A DNA stretch of 64,000 nt, taken from assembly GCF_900187265.1 (NCBI RefSeq), contig NZ_LT906450.1:1231444-1295443 (forward strand), written 5' to 3'. The notes beneath the pieces were generated by a model, which did not search any database, was not told the DNA's origin, and was given only the letters and a program-made list of their open reading frames with translations. Below are positions 58,445 through 64,000 of the stretch, piece after piece. This stretch comes from Rhodococcus rhodochrous (GTDB lineage Bacteria > Actinomycetota > Actinomycetes > Mycobacteriales > Mycobacteriaceae). The first letter of the stretch is position 1. Each line of letters opens with the position of its first letter. The position numbers and the translations under genes are program-made.

Positions 58445-58735
58445 ATGCCGCTGTACGAGTTCCGATGTGCCGACTGCGGGCCGTTCGACGTCTCCCTCCC
58501 GATGAGCGAGGTCTCCGCGTCGACCCCGTGCCCCCAGTGTGCTCGGCAGGCTCGTCGTTCGCTCACCGCGCCCCGTCTCGGCCGCGGCGGTTCGGCGGCG
58601 ATGCGCCTGCACGACGCCACGGCACGGACCGCATCCGAACCCGACGTCGTCTCGGGCGCCCTGCCGGGTGTGCCGAGGCGTCCGTCACGGCCGGTCACCA
58701 CCGACCCCCGACACCGATCCTTACCACGTCCCTGA
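58445..58735 (+). CDS. fmdB: FmdB-family zinc-ribbon protein
   Basis: 96 aa. The start MPLYEFRC with CxxC knuckles (CADCG and CPQC, residues 8-32) is the standard FmdB zinc ribbon, and the tail is Arg/Pro-rich and disordered. GAAAGG lies 8 nt before this ATG; an ATG two codons upstream (58439) is too close to it. FmdB was described as a regulatory companion of formamidase, and the next gene is formamidase, 40 bp downstream, supporting one operon. Confidence 0.85.
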   Translation: MPLYEFRCADCGPFDVSLPMSEVSASTPCPQCARQARRSLTAPRLGRGGSAAMRLHDATARTASEPDVVSGALPGVPRRPSRPVTTDPRHRSLPRP

Positions 58736-58775
58736 TCGTCACAGCCCCTGATCCGTCACCGCTGCAGGAGGTCCC

Positions 58776-60029
58776 GTGCCCGACGTCGTGTTCCCCCTCG
58801 ATTCGACCCGCCGGTTCACCGATCAGGAGAAGATCGGCCACAACCGCTGGCACCCGGACATCCCGCCCGTCGCGACGCTGAAACCGGGGGATTCCTTCCG
58901 CGTGCACTGCCGCGAATGGTTCGACGGTGAGATCCACAACGACGATTCCGCCGACGACATCCGCAATGCCCCGCTGCACATCGTGCACGCGTTGTCGGGA
59001 CCGTTCGCGGTGGAAGGAGCCAAGCCCGGCGACCTGCTCATCGTCGACATCCTCGACCTCGGCCCGATCCCGCAGGAGGACTCGGGTCCGCTCGCCGGGC
59101 AGGGCTGGGGTTACACCGGCATCTTCTCGAAGACGAACGGCGGGGGATTCCTCACCGACCAGTTCCCCGACGCCTACAAGGCGATCTGGGACTTCTCCGG
59201 GCAGAAGGCGACGAGCCGCCACGTGCCCCACGTGTCGTTCACCGGCATCGTGCATCCCGGCCTGATGGGGACGGCGCCCTCGCACGAACTGCTGTCGACG
59301 TGGAACACCCGGGAAGCAGCGCTGATCGCGACGGATCCCGACCGCGAACCGGCGCTGGCGCTGCCGCCCGAACCGAACGGAGCCATCCTCGGCAGCCTGT
59401 CGGGCGCCGATTTCGACCGGGTCGCGGCGGAGGCGGCGCGCACCGCTCCGCCGCGGGAGAACGGCGGCAACCAGGACATCAAGAACCTCACGAAGGGAAG
59501 CCGGATCTTCTATCCGGTGTTCGTCGACGGGGCGAATCTGTCGGTCGGCGACCTGCACTTCTCCCAGGGTGATGGCGAGATCACCTTCTGCGGCGCCATC
59601 GAGATGGGCGGGTTCATCGACCTGCGCGTCGACCTGATCCCCGGTGGTATGGAGACCTACGGGGTGAGCGAGAACGCCATCTTCATGCCGGGCAACACCG
59701 ACCCGCAGTACTCCGAGTGGCTCGCATTCTCCGGCACGTCCGTGACGCTCGACGGCGAACAGCGGTATCTGGATTCGCAATTGGCGTACCAGCGGGCGTG
59801 TCTGCACGCCATCGACTATCTGACGAAATTCGGCTACAGCCCCGAGCAGGCGTATCTCCTGCTCGGGGCTGCACCCATCGAGGGACGTTTGTCGGGTGTC
59901 GTGGACATTCCGAATTCGTGTGCCACGGTGTACCTTCCGACGGCGATCTTCGACTTCCCGGTCGCGCCCACCGCATCCGGCCCGGTGACGATCGATCCGG
60001 GTATCGGAGCGCCGCGTTCGTCGGCGTGA
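58776..60029 (+). CDS. fmdA: Formamidase/acetamidase
   Basis: 417-aa FmdA/AmdA family amidase releasing ammonia from formamide or short aliphatic amides. Family segments include FRVHCREWFDGEI, HALSGPFAVEGAKPGDLLIVDI, WGYTGIF, HPGLMGTAPS and MEMGGF-type IEMGGFIDLRVDLIPGGM. The length and C-terminal region (YLTKFGYSPEQAYLLLGAAP) are normal. GGAGG lies 5 nt before the GTG start. With fmdB it probably serves nitrogen acquisition; formamide versus acetamide preference cannot be decided from the sequence. Confidence 0.93.
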   Translation: MPDVVFPLDSTRRFTDQEKIGHNRWHPDIPPVATLKPGDSFRVHCREWFDGEIHNDDSADDIRNAPLHIVHALSGPFAVEGAKPGDLLIVDILDLGPIPQEDSGPLAGQGWGYTGIFSKTNGGGFLTDQFPDAYKAIWDFSGQKATSRHVPHVSFTGIVHPGLMGTAPSHELLSTWNTREAALIATDPDREPALALPPEPNGAILGSLSGADFDRVAAEAARTAPPRENGGNQDIKNLTKGSRIFYPVFVDGANLSVGDLHFSQGDGEITFCGAIEMGGFIDLRVDLIPGGMETYGVSENAIFMPGNTDPQYSEWLAFSGTSVTLDGEQRYLDSQLAYQRACLHAIDYLTKFGYSPEQAYLLLGAAPIEGRLSGVVDIPNSCATVYLPTAIFDFPVAPTASGPVTIDPGIGAPRSSA

Positions 60030-60115
60030 GGGCCGCGAAAATCGTTTGTCGGGTGTGAGCGCGGCGCGTACCGTCCTTGGGTCGGTACATATGCGAACGA
60101 AAGGTGGCCCCGGCC

Positions 60116-60604
60116 ATGGACCCGCTCACCGAACGGGACATTCGAACATCCTTCGTCAACTGCTCCAAGGGCGACGCGAAGCGACTTCCGGTGCCGCGCG
60201 ATCTCGACGACCGGCCGTGGGACGAACTCGACTTCCTCGGCTGGACCGATCCGTCGTTCCCCGGGCGCGGCTACATCGTCGTCCCTCGCGACGGCGAACT
60301 CGTCGGTGTCGCCATGCGGTTCGAGCAGCAGGGCTCCGGTAAGACGCAGATGTGCACGATCTGCCTCACCACCCACACCCGGGGCGGCATCGCCCTGATG
60401 ACGGCCAACAAGGTCGGCGATGCGGGGCGAGCGGGCAACGCTGTCGGGACGTACATGTGCATCGACCTGCAGTGTTCGCTGTACGCGCGCGGCAAGAAGA
60501 AGCCCGCTCTGGGAAGCCGGTACCGAGAGGATCTCGAGCCGGAGGAGAAGGCCGAACGCGTCCGCGAGAATCTCCGGGCGTTCGTCGACCGCCTGTACGC
60601 CTGA
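60116..60604 (+). CDS. FBP-domain (FusB-like, EF-G-binding) zinc-finger protein
   Basis: 162 aa. The C-terminal half carries the treble-clef cysteines typical of FBP proteins: MCTICLTTHTRGG and TYMCIDLQCSLYARGKKKP. The N-terminal half is a helical/beta region. In staphylococci FusB-type proteins free EF-G from fusidic-acid-stalled ribosomes; actinobacterial members are common and may assist ribosome recycling rather than give resistance. AAAGGTGG precedes the ATG. It is convergent with the next gene. Confidence 0.85.
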   Translation: MDPLTERDIRTSFVNCSKGDAKRLPVPRDLDDRPWDELDFLGWTDPSFPGRGYIVVPRDGELVGVAMRFEQQGSGKTQMCTICLTTHTRGGIALMTANKVGDAGRAGNAVGTYMCIDLQCSLYARGKKKPALGSRYREDLEPEEKAERVRENLRAFVDRLYA

Positions 60605-60622
60605 TCGGCGAACCCGGCTGCT

Positions 60623-61207
60623 TCAGTGCGATCCGGGGTTGCGCAGGTGCGCACGCTCCCCGTTGAGATCGAGGATCGTGAGGATCTCCACCGGTCCGTC
60701 GTGTGCGCTGATCGCGTGTGGTGTCATGGTCGAGAACTCGGCGGCGTTGCCCTCCTGGATGAGGATCGTCCGCTCGCCGAGTTGGAGCCGGGCGGTGCCG
60801 GTCAGGACGGTGAACCATTCGTGCCCCGGGTGCACCGGGAGTGTGTGGGCCGGCACCGGCTCCTGCTTCGTGATCCGCATCTTGGCGATGGTGACGCCGC
60901 CCAGTGATCGTTCCCGCGACAACAGCCAGGTCGTGTACCCGGGGGTGTCGCACGGCTGGGGTCTGATCACCACGTCCTGGTCCTCGCCGGATTCGACGAG
61001 CTGGTCGATCGTGGTGTCGAGTGCCCGCGCGATGGGGACGAGCTGGTCGAGTGCGATCCTGCGACGGCCCGTCTCGATGCGGCTCAGGTTCGACGGGCTG
61101 ATGTGGCACCGGGCTGCGAGAGCGTCGAGGGTCCACCCCCGCGCGAGCCGCAGGCTGCGGATGCGCTGGCGGATGAGTTGGTCCAGATCGGACGAGTCTT
61201 GCTCCAT
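60623..61207 (-). CDS. XRE-cupin transcriptional regulator
   Basis: 194 aa. The XRE helix-turn-helix spans residues 10-65 (QRIRSLRLARGWTLDALAARCHISPSNLSRIETGRR), followed by a cupin-2 domain (about 105-175; PVHPGHEWFTVLTGTARLQLGERTILIQEGNAAEF). Such regulators sense a small metabolite in the cupin. It is divergent from the methyltransferase/oxidoreductase operon across 48 bp, which it very likely controls. Confidence 0.9.
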   Translation of the reverse strand: MEQDSSDLDQLIRQRIRSLRLARGWTLDALAARCHISPSNLSRIETGRRRIALDQLVPIARALDTTIDQLVESGEDQDVVIRPQPCDTPGYTTWLLSRERSLGGVTIAKMRITKQEPVPAHTLPVHPGHEWFTVLTGTARLQLGERTILIQEGNAAEFSTMTPHAISAHDGPVEILTILDLNGERAHLRNPGSH

Positions 61208-61255
61208 AGGCAAGAGTGTATGCCGAAACTGGATGACGCGTCCTAACGTGGAGGC

Positions 61256-62101
61256 ATGCACCACCACGCCCACCACACACCGCACGGCCACGCGCACGAC
61301 GAGTCGATGGCCGAGGTGCTCGACCTCGACGCCGCGATGAACCGGCCCTATTTCGAGTCGTTGCTCGACCGGGTCGCCGGACAGCTCGAGCGCGAACCGC
61401 GCAGCGTCGTCGACATCGGCGCCGGCACAGGAACGGGCACCCTCGCCCTGGCGCGCCGGTTCCCCCACGCGCAGCTCGTCGCCCTCGACCGGTCCGCCGG
61501 GATGCTCGATCGACTCCGGAAGACCGCCGAGCACAACGGGTTCGGTGATCGGATCCGGACCGTCGAGGCGGACCTCGATGCAGGACTGCCGACCGTCGGT
61601 GCGATCGACCTCGCCTGGGCGGCCCTGTCCCTGCACCACATCGAGGATCCGGATGCGACGCTCCGGCAACTCGCCGAGGCGATGGCACCCGGGGGGACGG
61701 TGGTCGTTACCGAGATGGAGTCGCAACCACGATTCCTGCCCGACGACATCGGTATCGGTACGCCGGGACTCGAAGCGAGATGTCACGAGGCCGCGGCGTC
61801 CCGAGGGTGGAACAGATGGCCCGACTGGAGCGACAACCTGCGTCGCGCCGGATTCGAGATGGTCGAGATGCGCCGCGACGAACTCGGTGCCGACGTCGAC
61901 GACACCTCACGCCGATACGCCCACGCGGTGCTGAGCCGGATGCGCACCGGCCTCGACAACGCCGTGTCCGACGAGGATCTCGACACGCTCGATCGGCTCG
62001 TCGGCGACGGCCCCGATTCGGTGCTGCACCGGGCAGATCTGGTGGTGCGTGGATCCCGAACCGTGTGGATCGCACGGGCAATCAAGGAGGAGAACCGATG
62101 A
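61256..62101 (+). CDS. SAM-dependent methyltransferase with His-rich N-terminus
   Basis: 281-aa class I methyltransferase. Motif I VVDIGAGTGTGTLAL (about 50-64) is followed by LVALDRSAGML, and motif IV-type AWAALSLHHIEDPDATLRQLAEAM. The N-terminus MHHHAHHTPHGHAH carries eight histidines in 14 residues, a likely metal-binding patch ahead of the fold. Its stop overlaps the next start (ATGA), so it is co-translated with a thioredoxin-reductase-like flavoprotein. Substrate unknown; a thiol or a xenobiotic is suggested by the partner. Confidence 0.88.
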   Translation: MHHHAHHTPHGHAHDESMAEVLDLDAAMNRPYFESLLDRVAGQLEREPRSVVDIGAGTGTGTLALARRFPHAQLVALDRSAGMLDRLRKTAEHNGFGDRIRTVEADLDAGLPTVGAIDLAWAALSLHHIEDPDATLRQLAEAMAPGGTVVVTEMESQPRFLPDDIGIGTPGLEARCHEAAASRGWNRWPDWSDNLRRAGFEMVEMRRDELGADVDDTSRRYAHAVLSRMRTGLDNAVSDEDLDTLDRLVGDGPDSVLHRADLVVRGSRTVWIARAIKEENR

Positions 62102-63177
62102 ACACCCAGGAGAAACCCACACAGGACGGTTACGACGTCGTCGTGATCGGCGGCGGCTCGGCCGGACTGAGTGCCGCAACCGCGCTGGCACGCTCGCGCC
62201 GCTCGGTGCTCGTCGTCGACGCCGGCGAACCGCGCAACGCCCCTGCCGCGGCCGCGCACAACGTGATCGGACACGAAGGCATCGCGCCGACCGAACTCCT
62301 GGCTCTCGGACGGAAGGAGGCCACCGGATACGGCGCCGAGATCCTGTCCGCACGAGCAGAATCCGCTCGTCGCAGCGACACGGGATTCGAGATCGGTCTC
62401 TCCGGTGGCACCACCGTGCAGGCACGTCGACTGATCCTCGCGACGGGACTGGTCGACGAGCTGCCCGACCTGCCCGGAGTCCGGGAGCTGTGGGGCAAGT
62501 CTGTCCTGCATTGCCCCTACTGCCACGGCTGGGAGGTCCGGGACCGGCGCATCGGCGTGATCTCCTCGGGGCCGATGAGCGTGCACCAGACCCTGTTGTT
62601 CCGCCAGCTCAGCGACGACGTCACCTTCTTCACCCACTCGGCGCCCGCCCTGGAGAGCGAGGCCCGCGACCAGCTCGAGGCACGCGACGTGCGGATCGTC
62701 GACGGCACCGTCGCGGAACTGCGAGCGGACGGCGAGGAGGTCCGTGCCGTGGTGCTCGAGGACGGCACCGAGGTCGATGTCGACGCCGTGGTGGTCGCAC
62801 CGCGTTTCGTCGCCCGCGCCGACCTGTACGAGCAGCTCGGCGGAACGGTCACCGACCATCCCGTGGGCACCCTCATCGAGACCGACCCGACGGGGAAGAC
62901 CGCGCTGCCCGGCGTGTGGGCGGCGGGCAACTCCGCCGACCTCTCCGCGGTGGTCGTGGTCGCTGCCGGGACCGGCGTGATGACAGGGGCGGCCGTGAAC
63001 GCCGACCTCATCGCGGAGGAAACGGCTGCGGCGGTGGAGGAACGAGCCGCCCGCGGACTCACCTTCGCCGAATGGCCTTGTCAGGCATACGAGAACGGCC
63101 GGGCGAGCACATGCTCGCCCGGCCGATTCGCGATCTGCGTCAGAACGGGTAGGGCGCGATGTCGGGACGTACCGTGA
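62098..63177 (+). CDS. Thioredoxin-reductase-like FAD oxidoreductase, dithiol-oxidase type
   Basis: 359 aa. The FAD motif VVVIGGGSAGLSAAT is at the N-terminus and a redox-active CPYC (Cys139, Cys142) lies in LHCPYCHGWE. The usual NADPH motif of thioredoxin reductases (GxGxxA and HRR) is absent; the region reads GVISSGPMSVHQTLLF. That combination resembles GliT/HlmI dithiol oxidases, which oxidise substrate dithiols with oxygen. The frame continues past a terminator-like hairpin, giving an unusual Cys/Arg-rich tail of about 40 residues that overlaps the aldehyde dehydrogenase end. The ATGA overlap couples it to the methyltransferase. Confidence 0.82.
   Translation: MNTQEKPTQDGYDVVVIGGGSAGLSAATALARSRRSVLVVDAGEPRNAPAAAAHNVIGHEGIAPTELLALGRKEATGYGAEILSARAESARRSDTGFEIGLSGGTTVQARRLILATGLVDELPDLPGVRELWGKSVLHCPYCHGWEVRDRRIGVISSGPMSVHQTLLFRQLSDDVTFFTHSAPALESEARDQLEARDVRIVDGTVAELRADGEEVRAVVLEDGTEVDVDAVVVAPRFVARADLYEQLGGTVTDHPVGTLIETDPTGKTALPGVWAAGNSADLSAVVVVAAGTGVMTGAAVNADLIAEETAAAVEERAARGLTFAEWPCQAYENGRASTCSPGRFAICVRTGRARCRDVP
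63096..63125. terminator. GC-rich hairpin at the end of the oxidoreductase gene
   Basis: Perfect inverted repeat, 13 bp per arm with loop ACAT, lying inside the annotated 3' end of the oxidoreductase and 15 bp from the stop of the convergent aldehyde dehydrogenase. It is probably the terminator for the latter and perhaps for both. Confidence 0.65.
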
Positions 63178-64000
63178 CCCACTGGGTCTCGGTGAACGCC
63201 TCGATGTTCGCGGCCGGACCGCCGAAGCGGGAACCGGTACCGGATGCCCCGACCCCACCGAAGGGAGCGTTGGCCTCGTCGGCAACGGTCATCTCGTTGA
63301 TGTGGATCTTGCCCGAGTGGATCCGGTCGGCGATCTTCATCGCCTGCCCCACATCGCCGACGATGCTCACCGACAGGCCGTACTCGGACGCATTGGCCAG
63401 TTCGACGGCCTCGTCCGCGTCGGAGAACTTCAGCACCGGTGCGACGGGACCGAAGATCTCCTGGCCCCAGGCGGGCATCTCGGTGGTCAGATCGGTCAGG
63501 ACGGTGGGCCGGTAGAACAACCCCTCGTGCGTGCCGCCGGCAGCGAGAGTGCCACCCGCGGCCACGGTGTCCTGCACGATCGTGTCGATGTTCGCCAGCT
63601 GACGCTCGTCGATGATCGGACCCAGGTGCACCGGGCCGCCCGCGGGATCGCCCACGACGAGCGCATCTGCCCTCGCGGCGAGGGCGCGCACGTAGTCGTC
63701 GTAGACGGACTCATGCACCAGGTGCCGGCCGGTGGTCATGCAGATCTGGCCCTGGTGGAAGAACGATCCCATCGCTCCGACACCGGCAGCGAGGTCGACG
63801 TCGGCGCCGGGGAGCACGATCATCGCGTTGTTGCCACCGAGTTCGAGGTGGGTGCGCTTGAGATGCTCCGCGCCGGCCTTGCCGACGTGGCGTCCGGCGG
63901 CGGTGGATCCGGTGAACGAGACCACCCGCACCTCGGGAGCGTCGACGGTCGCGGCGCCGACGTCACCGCCACCGGGCAGCACCTGCAGCACACCGGCGGG
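63140..64000 (-). CDS. Aldehyde dehydrogenase, N-terminus beyond the window
   Basis: The C-terminal part of about 287 aa of an NAD(P)-dependent aldehyde dehydrogenase. The frame is open to the right edge, so the start lies outside. Catalytic residues are present: Glu in LELGGNN and Cys in GQICMTTGR. Other landmarks are FTGSTAAGR, FGPVAPVLKF and the C-terminal PFGGVGASGTGSRFGG. The sequence resembles benzaldehyde/vanillin-type dehydrogenases, oxidising an aromatic or short aldehyde to the acid, though the substrate is inferred only from similarity. The internal Met near 63991 is not the true start. Confidence 0.92.
   Translation of the reverse strand, partial: PAGVLQVLPGGGDVGAATVDAPEVRVVSFTGSTAAGRHVGKAGAEHLKRTHLELGGNNAMIVLPGADVDLAAGVGAMGSFFHQGQICMTTGRHLVHESVYDDYVRALAARADALVVGDPAGGPVHLGPIIDERQLANIDTIVQDTVAAGGTLAAGGTHEGLFYRPTVLTDLTTEMPAWGQEIFGPVAPVLKFSDADEAVELANASEYGLSVSIVGDVGQAMKIADRIHSGKIHINEMTVADEANAPFGGVGASGTGSRFGGPAANIEAFTETQWVTVRPDIAPYPF

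Overview
The window is high-GC DNA (roughly 70 %), densely coded, with many GTG starts, 4-nt ATGA/GTGA gene overlaps and several promoters of the leaderless type (TANNNT 6-7 nt before the start codon). The order phoH2 - fumC - glpX - DUF4245 - xseB/xseA - 'lipid-droplet' protein - ispH - DUF6542 - ychF matches, from memory, the Mycobacterium tuberculosis Rv1095-Rv1112 neighbourhood. With the NRPS siderophore genes this points to a mycolate actinobacterium, most likely Rhodococcus. Genus is inference; no rRNA or tRNA gene is visible.

Region 1 (1-24.4 kb) is a siderophore locus: a 5'-truncated NRPS (1-9756), a second NRPS of 4095 aa (9833-22120), a lipoprotein siderophore-binding protein translationally coupled to it (22117-23160), and an EntS-like MFS exporter (23171-24424). 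A near-perfect IdeR/DtxR iron box lies between the two NRPS genes. Reading the adenylation pockets by hand gives Gly - unknown - Ser (first protein) and N5-hydroxyornithine - Ser - unknown, ornithine-like clade (second protein). The second NRPS begins with an odd C - degenerate E - degenerate C tandem, and no thioesterase domain is present.

Region 2 (24.6-44.0 kb) is conserved core genome: a probable phoAT-phoH2 toxin/antitoxin-helicase pair, a carboxymuconolactone-decarboxylase-like protein, a limonene-epoxide-hydrolase-like protein, an LGFP lipoprotein, fumC, glpX, a DUF4245 protein, exonuclease VII (xseAB), a lipid-droplet-associated protein, ispH, a DUF6542 protein, rmuC divergent from sbcDC, an AI-2E family permease, a small lipoprotein and ychF. 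Strong hairpins sit in most convergent junctions.

Region 3 (44.0-46.85 kb) is a small accessory segment: an alpha/beta hydrolase and a 587-aa condensation-domain/GNAT fusion. It is bracketed by a 41-bp direct repeat (39 of 41 identical) derived from the 3' end of ychF, which suggests insertion or segmental duplication.

Region 4 (46.8-64 kb) is a mosaic of regulators and small operons: a flavin monooxygenase with a frameshifted LuxR-type regulator, a TetR/membrane-protein pair with a likely operator, a small P-loop kinase, secreted and membrane proteins, an RluA-type pseudouridine synthase, an RhtX/FptX-like MFS permease, a frameshifted membrane-anchored protein, an XRE regulator divergent from a methionine aminopeptidase with a paired operator, fmdB-fmdA (formamidase), an FBP-domain protein, and an XRE-cupin regulator divergent from a methyltransferase/disulfide-reductase-like operon. 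An aldehyde dehydrogenase runs off the right edge.
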